Shown: in pieces, positions 41,705 through 51,617 of the stretch | Numbering within the stretch: position 1 is the first letter of the stretch | How the letters are laid out: every line of letters begins with the position of its first letter | Assembly (NCBI GenBank): GCA_944368775.1 | Contig: CALVXB010000003.1 | Location: 1-64,000, forward strand | DNA: 64,000 bases | DNA from: an uncultured Clostridia bacterium | GTDB lineage: Bacteria; Bacillota; Clostridia; Christensenellales; Borkfalkiaceae | Direction of reading: 5' to 3' | Notes under the pieces: model-generated | Database searches by the model: none | What the model was told of the DNA's origin: nothing | The model's input: only the letters and a program-made list of their open reading frames with translations | Made by a program: the position numbers and the translations under genes

Positions 41705-43066
41705 ATGAAATACGACATCCAACCTTCGGAAAAGAGCACGATCAAGATCACCATCACCTTCGACAAGGCAGAGTGGGATGAAGCAAATCAGAAGGCGTAT
41801 ATGCAGACGCGCGGCCGCTTCGCCGTCAACGGCTTTCGCAAGGGCAAGGCGCCCAAGCACGTCATCGAGCTCAACTACGGCAAGGCCGTGTTCTACGAAG
41901 ACGCGCTCAACAACCTCTATTCCGATCACTATTACGACATCCTCGAAAAGGAAAAGGACAACTACACCGTCGTCGGTCAGCCCGAGCTGTCGGTGGAGGA
42001 CATCAGCGAAAACGGCGCCGTCCTCGTCGCCGTCGCGCCCGTCAAGCCAGAGGTCAAGCTGGGCGACTACAAGGGTATAAAGATCGCGAAAGCAGAGTAT
42101 ACTGTGAAGGATGCCGACGTCGACGCCGAGATCGAGCGCCTGCGCCAGCGCAACGCGCGCATGGTCGAGGCCGCCGACCGCGCCGCCGAAGAGGGCGACA
42201 CCGCGACCATCGACTTTTCCGGCAGCATCGACGGCGTCAAGTTCGACGGCGGCACGTCTGAAAACTATCCGCTCGTCTTGGGTAGCGGCTCCTTCATCCC
42301 CGGCTTTGAAGAGCAGGTCGTCGGCATGAAGGTGGGCGAGGAGAAGGACGTCAACGTCCGCTTCCCCGACGACTACCAGGCGGAAGAGCTCAAGGGTAAA
42401 GACGCCGTGTTCGCCGTCAAGCTCAACAAGCTCGAAAAGAAGGAGCTGCCCGAAGTGAACGACGAGTTCATCAAGGACGCGGCCGGCGCGGAGAGCGTGG
42501 AGGCGTACCGCAAGGAGACGCGCGAGCGCCTCGAAAAGCAGGCCAAGGAGAAGGGCGACGCCGAAACGGAGAACAACATCGTGCGCGCCGTCACCGCCAA
42601 CGCGGAAGTGGAGATCCCCGACGCGATGATCGAGAACCAGATCGACACGATGGTGCGCAACGCGGAGTACCGCCTCGGCATGCAGTACGGCGGCCTCAAG
42701 CTGCAAGATTACCTCAAATACATGGGCAGCAATATGGAGGACTTCCGCAACGGCTACCGCGCGCAGGCGGCGGACAACGTCAAGGCGCAGCTTGTCATCG
42801 ACGCGATCGTCCGCGCCGAAAACATCAAGGCGGAGGACGCCGAGATCGAGGCCAAGCTCGAAGAGCTCGCCAAGGCTGCCGGCAAATCGCTCGAAGAATA
42901 TAAAAAGGACGTCACCGATTCGCAGCGCGAGTACCTCGCCAACGACATCGTGGTGAACAAGCTCTTCGACTTCCTCAAAGAGAACAACGACCTCGCCGTC
43001 GCGGAAGAAAAGCCCGCCGACGCGCAGGAAGAAAAGAAGGAAGAAGGGGCGGAGAAGGCGGAGTAA
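41705..43066 (+). CDS. tig: Trigger factor
   Basis: 453 residues. Ribosome-bound chaperone and prolyl isomerase. The N-terminal ribosome-binding domain carries the signature GFRKGKAPKHVIE (about 39-51). FKBP-type PPIase domain about 155-245, with EGDTATIDFSGSIDGVKFDG and GSGSFIPGFEEQVVGM. The C-terminal helical domain runs to about 430 and ends in a Glu/Lys-rich tail. RBS GGAG before the ATG. First gene of the tig-clpP-clpX cluster, a common Firmicutes order; lon does not follow. Confidence 0.97.
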   Translation: MKYDIQPSEKSTIKITITFDKAEWDEANQKAYMQTRGRFAVNGFRKGKAPKHVIELNYGKAVFYEDALNNLYSDHYYDILEKEKDNYTVVGQPELSVEDISENGAVLVAVAPVKPEVKLGDYKGIKIAKAEYTVKDADVDAEIERLRQRNARMVEAADRAAEEGDTATIDFSGSIDGVKFDGGTSENYPLVLGSGSFIPGFEEQVVGMKVGEEKDVNVRFPDDYQAEELKGKDAVFAVKLNKLEKKELPEVNDEFIKDAAGAESVEAYRKETRERLEKQAKEKGDAETENNIVRAVTANAEVEIPDAMIENQIDTMVRNAEYRLGMQYGGLKLQDYLKYMGSNMEDFRNGYRAQAADNVKAQLVIDAIVRAENIKAEDAEIEAKLEELAKAAGKSLEEYKKDVTDSQREYLANDIVVNKLFDFLKENNDLAVAEEKPADAQEEKKEEGAEKAE

Positions 43067-43098
43067 TTCCCCCTCCCGCAATATTTTAAGGAGACCGC

Positions 43099-43695
43099 AT
43101 GCAAGACATCCGAATGAACCTCATCCCGATGGTCGTCGAGCAGTCCAGCCGCGGCGAGCGCTCGTACGACATCTATTCCCGTCTTTTAGAGGACCGCATC
43201 GTCTTTCTTTCGGGCGAGATCAACGACGCGATGGCCAACACCGTCGTCGCGCAGCTCATCTACCTCGAAGCGAAGGACATGAACAAGGACATCAGCCTGT
43301 ACATCAACAGCCCGGGCGGCAGCGTTTCGGCGGGCATGGCGATCTACGACACCATGCAGTACATCCACTGCGACGTATCCACCATCTGCATCGGCATGGC
43401 TGCGAGCATGGGCGCGTTTTTGCTGTCCAGCGGCGCAAGGGGCAAGCGCTTTGCCCTGCCCAACAGCGAGATCATGATCCACCAGCCGCTCGGCGGCGCG
43501 CAGGGTCAGGCCAGCGACATCAAGATCCAGGCCGAGCACATCCTCAAGATCCGCGAAAAGATGAACCGCATCCTCGCCGAAAACACCGGCAAGAGCGTCG
43601 AGGAGATCGCGCGCGACACCGACCGCGACAACTACCTGTCCGCGGAGGAGGCGCAGCGCTACGGCCTCGTCGACAAAGTTTTTTATAAGAGATAA
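43099..43695 (+). CDS. clpP: ATP-dependent Clp protease proteolytic subunit
   Basis: 198 residues. Serine protease chamber that degrades substrates fed by ClpX/ClpC. Triad: Ser103 in GMAASMGAF, His128 in [10 protein letters not shown], Asp173 in [29 protein letters not shown] is the oxyanion/handle signature. ATG after AAGGAG. It lies 32 bp after tig and 206 bp before clpX. Confidence 0.98.
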   Translation: MQDIRMNLIPMVVEQSSRGERSYDIYSRLLEDRIVFLSGEINDAMANTVVAQLIYLEAKDMNKDISLYINSPGGSVSAGMAIYDTMQYIHCDVSTICIGMAASMGAFLLSSGARGKRFALPNSEIMIHQPLGGAQGQASDIKIQAEHILKIREKMNRILAENTGKSVEEIARDTDRDNYLSAEEAQRYGLVDKVFYKR

Positions 43696-43901
43696 CAGGG
43701 GCGTATCCCGCGCACCGGCTGCCGCACCGCGGCCGCACGGGAGCGCGCATACCGCCGTTAAAGCCGCGTAAGACGGGAGGGGACGAGCCCCCGCTGCGGA
43801 ACGATCGGCAGCCCTCTGCAACAGACACACCCGCGGCGACATTTTGTGTTGCCGCGCGTTCGTCTAAACGGAGTGGCGCATGCCGAAAGGAGGTAACCGA
43901 T

Positions 43902-45128
<1,227 letters not shown>

Positions 45129-45139
45129 ACGGCGCACAC

Positions 45140-45171
45140 AAGGCCCGCAGACGGCAGTCTGCGGGCCTTTC
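45140..45171 (+). terminator. Terminator of clpX
   Basis: A perfect 13-bp stem (45140-45152 with 45157-45169), GGCA loop, then TTTCG. Confidence 0.88.
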
Positions 45172-45389
45172 GCATGCCTTCTTAATTATTATAATAAAGG
45201 ATAGGGGAAGCGCCGCTCCGCCGCCCTGCGTGCCGCTCGCGCCCGCCCCCATGTTGCTTGCCCGCTGCGGCAGAAAAGAAGCTGCATCGCCGATGCAGGC
45301 GCGGCGGTAAGAACCTGCCCGCCGCCTCGCGCGGCTGCTCGCGCCCGCCCCCTCGTTGCCCCGCCCGCGCGGCAGGGGAGCGCGCAGAC
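45172..45389. other. Intergenic region between convergent genes
   Basis: GC-rich spacer. It contains GCTCGCGCCCGCCCCC twice (about 45234-45250 and 45332-45348) and a small CTGCATCG/CGATGCAG hairpin (45281-45297). No RBS-supported ORF. Confidence 0.5.
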
Positions 45390-45424
45390 AAAAAGCGCCC
45401 CGCATCCGTTCGGATGCGGGGCGC
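45390..45424 (-). terminator. Terminator of the 1230-residue surface protein gene
   Basis: Minus strand: GCGCCCCGCATCC pairs with GGATGCGGGGCGC around a 4-nt loop, followed by TTTTT. Confidence 0.9.
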
Positions 45425-45446
45425 CGCTTACCGTCGCTGATCGCGA

Positions 45447-48400
45447 TCAGTTATTGTTGTTGTTTTCGTCGTCCGTGCCGTTTTCGTCGGCAGGTGCGGC
45501 GGGCTCGTCGTCGACGCGGTAGATATCCTCTTCGGAGATCTCGTCGTCGTCCGTCGGCAGCACGTCGTCCTCAGGCTTGTTCTCGCTCGACTCTTCGAGG
45601 CGCAGCTTGCGGATGTAGCGCTTGCGCTTGTTGTCGTAGGTCGGGGCGACCGCCTTCACCTTCCTCTTTTTGAGGTTGGCGAGCAGGTTCTTGACGAGGA
45701 GGATGATGAGCACGAGGATCAGGATGATCGCCAGCACGATGGAGGAGACGAGCAGCCAGACGTTCTGGCCGTCTTCGTCCGCCGCCGTATCTTCTTCCTC
45801 TTCTTCGTCAGTCTCCGTCGAAGCGCTGGTCGAAACGGTGATCTCGCTCGCCGAGTAGTCGACGAAGGTGTCGTAGTAGGTGCGGCTGTCCGTCGCAAAG
45901 TTGTAGCTGAAGTACGCGACCGTGCTCTCGTAGCTGCTCTGGTCATAGTCGGCATACGGGTCGCCGGTCAGATCGGAATGATCCGGGTCGTACGATGCGT
46001 ACGCATTGTCGTCGTACAGGGAGAAGTTGTAGTAGATGAGCGATTTGCCCGCGTCGCCTTCGATGAAGGAAGCGGGATCCTCGTTGTAGGCATCCTGCAG
46101 CGCGTCGACGTCTTGGAGGTCGAGCTCTTCCGCATACGTTTCGAGGCGGGCGTTGAGCAGGCTGTCGAAAGTGTCGCTCGTGAGACTCTCGTAGTTGACG
46201 ACGTCGAACAGCACGAAGCTGTCGGCCGCGTTCTCCGTCTGCCCGTCGCGGCTGCCCGACCAAACTTCCAGGCGGTAGTTCTTGGTCGTGTTGCCGTTTG
46301 CGATGAAGAAGCGCACATAGATCCAATCGGAGACCTCGTCCGTATCGTTGGTCACCGTCTGCATGAGCGCCTTGTCCGTCGCGCCCTGCAAGGTCGCGTC
46401 CGTCAGGTCGACGCCCGCTTCGGTGAAGTCCTCCACGCACACAGAATAGGTGTCGGAATCTTCGTCGTAGTAGCGGTAGTAAGCGCCGTCGTGGTTGTGA
46501 TAGACGATCTCGTCGTCGTCGTTGACCAGGTTGCCGTCGTCGTCTTTCTCGTAGTTGGCGAGGTTGGCGTAGTAGACGTCGCCTTCGTAGTCGCTCGCCG
46601 GACCCCACAGGCCGTTGTCCAGCTTCCAGAGAACGGTGTTGGTCTTGGAGTTATAGTTCTCGTCCTCGGGGTCGAGGTCGATCACATTGCCTTTGTTGTC
46701 ATAGCGGTAGTTGACGCCCGAACGGTAGTGGATGGTGTCGGTGTACTGCTGCTCGCCGAAGTTCTTTTCGGCCGTGTCGATGAGGTACACGTTCGCCGTC
46801 GCGCCCGGGCTGAGCTTGACGCGCACCGTCACGCCCGCATACGAGGAAGTCGCGACGGTCGAGGCGGCGTTGGCGATGTAGCCGTATGCCTGCTCGACGG
46901 TGTTGGCGATGAGCAGCGGCTGCAGGCAGTCTGCGCCGAACAGTTCGTCCCAGAGCTGCTCGGTCATGGTCAGCGCATCCGCATAGTTGAGGATGCAGCT
47001 CATCCATTCTTGGCCGTTGTACGCCTCCGCATACTTGCGGTTGAGCAGGCCAGCGGTGTCGAGCGCGTTGACGGTGTTCTTGCTCGCGTCGTCGAGCGGC
47101 TCGCCGCCGACGTAGGTGCTGCCGCCGTACACGCCGCTGTAATTGCGGGTATCGGCGAGGTCGGTCTCGATCTTGTCCGCCTCGGTGTAGGCGGTATCGT
47201 CAAAGGATCTCTCGGGGTTGACTACGCCGCCCGTCAAAGAAGCGGCAACGGCGTAGGTGCCCGTCGTCTTGAGGTTGAACTGCTCTTCGCTCATCGTGCC
47301 GTACTCGAAGCCGGTGAAGGCCGCGTAGCCGGGGACGAAGGAGGAGAGGGATGCGCCGCTCAGCGTCTGCACGCCGAAGGAGAACTCGAGGTAGAAGGAG
47401 ATGCTCTCCTCGTCCTCCGTCTCATTGGAGACGTAGAAGTAGCAGTGCAGCCAGCCGTCGTTGATGTCCTCGTACGCTTCGGCGTCCTGCTTCTTTTCGT
47501 CGTCGACCAGGTCGATGGTCGCGAGCGTCGTCGTATCCAACGCGCCGATGGCCGTCTCGGTGTCCGCATCGACCAGGCGGATGGTCGCGCCCGTGCCGCC
47601 GTTCATCTCAGAGGTCTTCACCCAGAAGCTGACGAACATATACTCGTCTTTACTGACGGTGAACACGTTCTCGTCGTCGAGCGTCGCCGTGTAGGGCGCG
47701 CCCGAAGCGCTGTAGAGGAGCAGGATATCTTCGTCCGCCCCGCCGAAGGCGAGGTCGTCAAACTTTTCAAAATCTTCCGAAAGGGCCGCATAGTCGCTGC
47801 CGCGCAGCTGCGCAGAGGTGCGCACGCCGGACATCGCGAGGTCGGCGTCGATCTCTTCTTCGGTGATCTGCCCGCGGCTGCCGAAGTAGGTCAGGTAGTT
47901 GTTGCCGCGCTCGTCCGTCGTCAGCTCGGGGCTCGCGGCGGAAACGTTCAGGCTGCCGGCGACGTTCAGGTCGTCGAGGTCGAGCGCGAAATAGTTGTCC
48001 GTCACGGACGCCGCATCCACCTTCGCGCGGTCGCTGCCGAAGGAGAGGTCAAGCTTGAACTGCTGGTCGGCGGGGACTTCGTCCGCGACGCCCTCGTCAA
48101 ACTTTTTCTCTTCCATGACCTCGTAGTGGAGGTCGTCGAAGAAGGCGTAGCCCTGCACATACTCAAAGTAGTTCGAGCTCGTCCCTTCCGTCTGCATCCC
48201 GAGGCCGAGCACGACGGTGAAGGTCGTGGAGGCGTAGGAGGATGCCTTGACGTAGAAGGAGTACTGCACCCAGCCGTTGTTCTCTTCGACGCCGGAGGTG
48301 TCGATGTTGCGGATGATCAGCGGATCCTGCACGGTGCCGCCGACGGAGTTGTTCACGCGGATGAACGCGCCGCGGTTGCCGTCGACGGGGGTGCCGTCGT

Positions 48401-49139
48401 TATAGGTCAGCTCGCTCGTCTTGACCCACACGGAGAACTTCGCCGCCGTGCCGGCCGCCAGGGTGACGGAGTTGGAGGAGTACTGCGCCGCCGTGCCCAT
48501 GTTGTTGGAGCGGTAGTTGTGCAGCATCAGAACGTGCGTGCCGTTCTCTTCGTCCTCCGCCTCGGCCTCCGTCCAATGGGTGCCGGGGTTGAGCGCCTTG
48601 GCCGCAGCCTTGATCTCGCTCGCGTGCGCCGCGATCGACTCCTCTTCGGTCATGTCCAGCTCGTCGTCTTCCGCTTCCAGCTCGGCGGCCACGACGTCCC
48701 AGCCGGGGATATCGTAGTAGTCGTCGATGTCTTTGAAGTATTCGACGTCTTCGGGGATGTCCTCCTCGTCCGTGTCTTCGTACTCGAGGGCGGTGCTGTA
48801 CGAGGTGTAGTACTCCGTCCAGTCGATGCTCGTGTCCACGATGCCCGATTTCGCGATGGAGGAGCTCGAGCTCACGCCGTTGTCGTTAGAAACGGTGCCG
48901 CTCGTCCAGCTCTGTGCGCTCCCGATGAGGTACTCGCCGTCATTGTCGTCGAAATACTCAAAGTTTGCGTTTGCAAACGTCTGCGTATCCGTGCGGGTGG
49001 GGGTGGAGCTGCCGTCGTCATCGTCATCGGTGGTCTGCGAGCAGGCCGCGAGGAGGAAGGACGACGACGCCACCAGCATCAGGCCGGAGAGCGCCAACGT
49101 CGCAAATCGCAGTTTTTTCGTTTTCTTGTTTTTAGCCAT
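45447..49139 (-). CDS. Large surface protein: lipoprotein signal, three CBM-like modules, C-terminal membrane anchor
   Basis: 1230 residues, strongly acidic (rich in Asp, Glu, Tyr, Ser, Thr). The N-terminal lipobox is LAAC (Cys33). Three related beta-rich modules follow, each with a strand like FSVWVKTSEL / VSFWVKTSEM / VTVRVKLSPG and a later NNGWVQYSFYV / NDGWLHCYFYV / SDWIYVRFFI, then VQGYAFFDDLHY / VPGYAAFTGFEY / DSFVLFDVVNY. They span about 50-345, 400-620 and 655-995, and resemble CBM4/9-type sandwiches. A Glu-rich linker leads to a transmembrane helix (about 1127-1151), then KKRKVK and an acidic tail ending NNNNN. Probably binds glycans at the cell surface; no catalytic domain seen. Confidence 0.7.
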   Translation of the reverse strand: MAKNKKTKKLRFATLALSGLMLVASSSFLLAACSQTTDDDDDGSSTPTRTDTQTFANANFEYFDDNDGEYLIGSAQSWTSGTVSNDNGVSSSSSIAKSGIVDTSIDWTEYYTSYSTALEYEDTDEEDIPEDVEYFKDIDDYYDIPGWDVVAAELEAEDDELDMTEEESIAAHASEIKAAAKALNPGTHWTEAEAEDEENGTHVLMLHNYRSNNMGTAAQYSSNSVTLAAGTAAKFSVWVKTSELTYNDGTPVDGNRGAFIRVNNSVGGTVQDPLIIRNIDTSGVEENNGWVQYSFYVKASSYASTTFTVVLGLGMQTEGTSSNYFEYVQGYAFFDDLHYEVMEEKKFDEGVADEVPADQQFKLDLSFGSDRAKVDAASVTDNYFALDLDDLNVAGSLNVSAASPELTTDERGNNYLTYFGSRGQITEEEIDADLAMSGVRTSAQLRGSDYAALSEDFEKFDDLAFGGADEDILLLYSASGAPYTATLDDENVFTVSKDEYMFVSFWVKTSEMNGGTGATIRLVDADTETAIGALDTTTLATIDLVDDEKKQDAEAYEDINDGWLHCYFYVSNETEDEESISFYLEFSFGVQTLSGASLSSFVPGYAAFTGFEYGTMSEEQFNLKTTGTYAVAASLTGGVVNPERSFDDTAYTEADKIETDLADTRNYSGVYGGSTYVGGEPLDDASKNTVNALDTAGLLNRKYAEAYNGQEWMSCILNYADALTMTEQLWDELFGADCLQPLLIANTVEQAYGYIANAASTVATSSYAGVTVRVKLSPGATANVYLIDTAEKNFGEQQYTDTIHYRSGVNYRYDNKGNVIDLDPEDENYNSKTNTVLWKLDNGLWGPASDYEGDVYYANLANYEKDDDGNLVNDDDEIVYHNHDGAYYRYYDEDSDTYSVCVEDFTEAGVDLTDATLQGATDKALMQTVTNDTDEVSDWIYVRFFIANGNTTKNYRLEVWSGSRDGQTENAADSFVLFDVVNYESLTSDTFDSLLNARLETYAEELDLQDVDALQDAYNEDPASFIEGDAGKSLIYYNFSLYDDNAYASYDPDHSDLTGDPYADYDQSSYESTVAYFSYNFATDSRTYYDTFVDYSASEITVSTSASTETDEEEEEDTAADEDGQNVWLLVSSIVLAIILILVLIILLVKNLLANLKKRKVKAVAPTYDNKRKRYIRKLRLEESSENKPEDDVLPTDDDEISEEDIYRVDDEPAAPADENGTDDENNNNN

Positions 49140-49200
49140 AAAACACCTTTTCGTAGAGATTGAAATTTTGAATCATTTAGAATCCGTACTATCTTATTTT

Positions 49201-49228
49201 AATATAAACTGCCCTTAAATGCAAGCAA
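49201..49228 (-). promoter_or_regulatory. Candidate promoter of the surface protein gene
   Basis: Minus strand TTGCTT (49228-49223), 16 bp, TATATT (49206-49201), in an AT-rich stretch unlike the surrounding DNA. Confidence 0.55.
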
Positions 49229-49303
49229 TAAAGATAAAAAAAAGGTGAAAATCTCATTATTTTTAAGGGAAGAGGCAAACTGAATTGCAGGAGGGGGAAA
49301 GAT

Positions 49304-49672
49304 ATGGCCGCGTCTGCCGCAAAAAGTAAGGTTTTGCTCGCGCTGGCGGGCTGCGCCGTCGGCGCCGTCAACGGGATCTTCGGCGGGGGCGGGGGGATGG
49401 TCGTCGTCCCCCTGCTCGCGGGCGTGGGGCGCAAGCCGCCCCTCGTCGCCCACGCGACGGCCATCCTCGTCATCCTGCCCGTCTGCCTGGCGAGCGCCGC
49501 CGTCTACCTTTGGGGCGGCCACTTCGACGCCGAGCTCTTCCTCGCCGTCGGCCTGGGCGTGCTGGCGGGCGGCTATGCGGGCGCAAAGCTGCTCAATATC
49601 ATCTCGCCCGCCGCCGCGACCATCGCCTTCGCCGCCGTCATGTTCGCGGCGGGCGTCCGCATGATCGTGTAG
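49304..49672 (+). CDS. Half-size TauE/SafE (TSUP) family permease, subunit 1
   Basis: 122 residues with about four membrane segments, the size of one TSUP repeat. The TSUP hallmark near the start is AVGAVNGIFGGGGGMVVVPLL (residues about 17-37; read as a Gly-rich loop after the first helix). HATAILVILPVCLASAAVY follows and GVLAGGYAGAKLL is the second-repeat-like helix. Full TSUP proteins have two such repeats in about 250 residues. The second half is probably supplied by the next gene. RBS AGGAGGGGG. Likely an anion/organosulfur exporter; substrate unknown. Confidence 0.75.
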   Translation: MAASAAKSKVLLALAGCAVGAVNGIFGGGGGMVVVPLLAGVGRKPPLVAHATAILVILPVCLASAAVYLWGGHFDAELFLAVGLGVLAGGYAGAKLLNIISPAAATIAFAAVMFAAGVRMIV

Positions 49673-49801
49673 TTCGCTCCCTTTATTAAGGGAAGAACCG
49701 TCCGCTTTGCCCGCCCGCCCCCTCTGCCGCGCCGACCCGCCCCCGCGCCGCCCTTCAAAAACCGATACATACGCCGCCCGCGCGGGCGGGAGGAGGGGAA
49801 G

Positions 49802-50173
49802 ATGCGATTTTTGGTTTGGCTGGCGGCGGGGCTTGCGGGCGGCCTGCTCGGCGGCATGGGCATGGGCGGCGGAACGGTGCTCATCCCCATCCTGACGGTG
49901 CTGTGCGGGGTGCCGCAGCACCTCGCGCAGTCTGTCAACCTGCTCTCCTTTCTGCCCATGGCGGCGCTCTCCCTGCCCGTGCACGCGAAGGACGGCCTGC
50001 TGGACGCGCGCGGCACCCTTTGGATGATCTTGCCCGCCTCCGTCCTCTCTTTTTTGGGCGCGGCGTTCGTACAGGGGGTGACGGCGGGCGCGCTGCGCGT
50101 CGGGTTCGGCGTCTTTTTATGCCTGCTTTCTCTCTATCAGTTCGCGCAGGGGGTGCGCGCGCTGCGCGCCTGA
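49802..50173 (+). CDS. Half-size TauE/SafE (TSUP) family permease, subunit 2
   Basis: 123 residues with about four membrane segments. The Gly-rich TSUP loop is LLGGMGMGGGTVLIPIL (about 15-31) and AQSVNLLSFLPMAALSLPVHA (about 42-62) matches the next helix of the repeat. Together with the upstream 122-residue protein it would make one full-length transporter, probably as a heterodimer. RBS GGGAGGAGGGG. A 129-bp gap holds no other gene. Confidence 0.75.
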   Translation: MRFLVWLAAGLAGGLLGGMGMGGGTVLIPILTVLCGVPQHLAQSVNLLSFLPMAALSLPVHAKDGLLDARGTLWMILPASVLSFLGAAFVQGVTAGALRVGFGVFLCLLSLYQFAQGVRALRA

Positions 50174-50244
50174 ATTTGCTCGCCCGGGCCGGTGCCGTGC
50201 GTGTAAAAATTTGTCCGATGCGGCATTGCTTTCCCCCGATTTTC

Positions 50245-50273
50245 TTTACATGGAGAGAGGAATGTGGTAAAAT
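50245..50273 (+). promoter_or_regulatory. Promoter of the rnf operon
   Basis: TTTACA (50245-50250), 17 bp, TAAAAT (50268-50273). Confidence 0.85.
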
Positions 50274-50333
50274 AAAGCAGAGCGGCGCATTTTGCCGCCG
50301 GGCGTCTGCCCGAAAAGTTCCGGAGGAGATATT

Positions 50334-51617
50334 TTGGCTATTTTCAGAAAGGGCGTGCACCCGCGCGCGCATAAAGAGCGCACGAGCGGCGTGCCGATCG
50401 CGCGCGGGCCGGAGCCGGCCGAAGTTTGGCTCCCGCTCAAACAGCACATCGGCGCGCCCGCCGTCCCCGCCGTACAAGCGGGGGAGCGCGTCCTGCGCGG
50501 GCAGCTGGTCGCGCGCAAGGCAGAGGGCGTCTCAGCAAACGTCTATTCGCCGGTCGCCGGCACCGTCAAGGAGATCGTCGGCCACATCACCGCGTCCGGC
50601 AAAAAGCAGGACCACATCCACATCGTCGGCGACGGCACCGACGAAAGCGTCTCCCTCCCGCCCCTTACGGACCCCGCGGGCGAGCAGGTGCTCGCGCGCA
50701 TCGAGGAGGCGGGCATCGTCGGCATGGGCGGCGCGGGCTTCCCCACGGCGGTCAAGCTCAGCGTCGGCGGCCGCGCGGACGTGCTTGTCGTCAACGGCGC
50801 CGAGTGCGAGCCCTACCTCACCTGCGACGAGCGCATCATGCTCGAATACGCCGACGAGGTGCTCGAGGGCGTCCGCCTGTGCATGCGCGCCTGCGGCGCG
50901 CCCCGCGCCGTCATCGGCATCGAAAAGAACAAGCCCGCCGCCATCGCCCTGCTCGCGCAGAGGGCGGGGGAGGGCGTCGAGGTCAAGCCGCTGCGCACCC
51001 GCTATCCGCAGGGCGCGGAAAAGCAGCTCATCTACGGCTGCACCGGCCGCACCGTTCCGGAAGGCGGCCTGCCCGTCGACGCGGGCGTCGTCGTCGTCAA
51101 CGTCCACACGGCCTTCGCCGCGTACCGGGCGGTCAGAGAGGGCACGCCCTGCTACGAGCGGATCATGACCGTCTCCGGCGGCGCGGTGCAAAAGCCTGGC
51201 AATTATTGGGTGAAGAACGGCACGCCGCTGCGCGAGCTCGCCGCCTTCTGCGGCGCAGACGAAAGCTGCGCGCGCATCGTATCCGGCGGCCCGATGATGG
51301 GCGAGGCGGTCTTTTCCCTCAAAGTGTGCACGGGCAAGACGAGCTCGGGCCTGCTCTTTTTGGACGAAGGGGAGTGCGTCTCGCGGGAGGCGACGGTGTG
51401 CATCGGCTGCGGCCGCTGCGTGCAGGCCTGCCCGATGGGGCTGCTGCCCAACTTCATCGAGGCGGCCTTCTTTGCAAAAGACTACGCGGAGGCCAAGCGC
51501 TGCGGCGCGGCTTCCTGCATCGGCTGCGGGTGCTGCTCCTACGTCTGCCCCGCGGGGCGCTTCCTCGCGCAGAGCGTGCGGCTGGCGCAAAAGACGATAC
51601 GCGAGAGGAAGATCTGA
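50334..51617 (+). CDS. rnfC: Rnf complex subunit C
   Basis: 427 residues. Peripheral flavin/iron-sulfur subunit that takes electrons to or from NADH in the ferredoxin:NAD+ oxidoreductase. The NADH/FMN-binding region has GIVGMGGAGFPTAVKL and NGAECEPYLTCDERIM. Two 4Fe-4S motifs are near the C-terminus: CIGCGRCVQACP (about 352-363) and CIGCGCCSYVCP. I place the start at TTG 50334 (MAIFRKGVHP), 6 nt after GGAGGAG; no ATG fits. First gene of rnfCDGEAB. Confidence 0.96.
   Translation: MAIFRKGVHPRAHKERTSGVPIARGPEPAEVWLPLKQHIGAPAVPAVQAGERVLRGQLVARKAEGVSANVYSPVAGTVKEIVGHITASGKKQDHIHIVGDGTDESVSLPPLTDPAGEQVLARIEEAGIVGMGGAGFPTAVKLSVGGRADVLVVNGAECEPYLTCDERIMLEYADEVLEGVRLCMRACGAPRAVIGIEKNKPAAIALLAQRAGEGVEVKPLRTRYPQGAEKQLIYGCTGRTVPEGGLPVDAGVVVVNVHTAFAAYRAVREGTPCYERIMTVSGGAVQKPGNYWVKNGTPLRELAAFCGADESCARIVSGGPMMGEAVFSLKVCTGKTSSGLLFLDEGECVSREATVCIGCGRCVQACPMGLLPNFIEAAFFAKDYAEAKRCGAASCIGCGCCSYVCPAGRFLAQSVRLAQKTIRERKI

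Noticed and set aside
43696..43901. Gap between clpP and clpX as a hidden small gene or RNA
   Set aside because: GC-rich with weak pairing only; no RBS-supported ORF other than a 10-codon frame that overlaps the clpX start.
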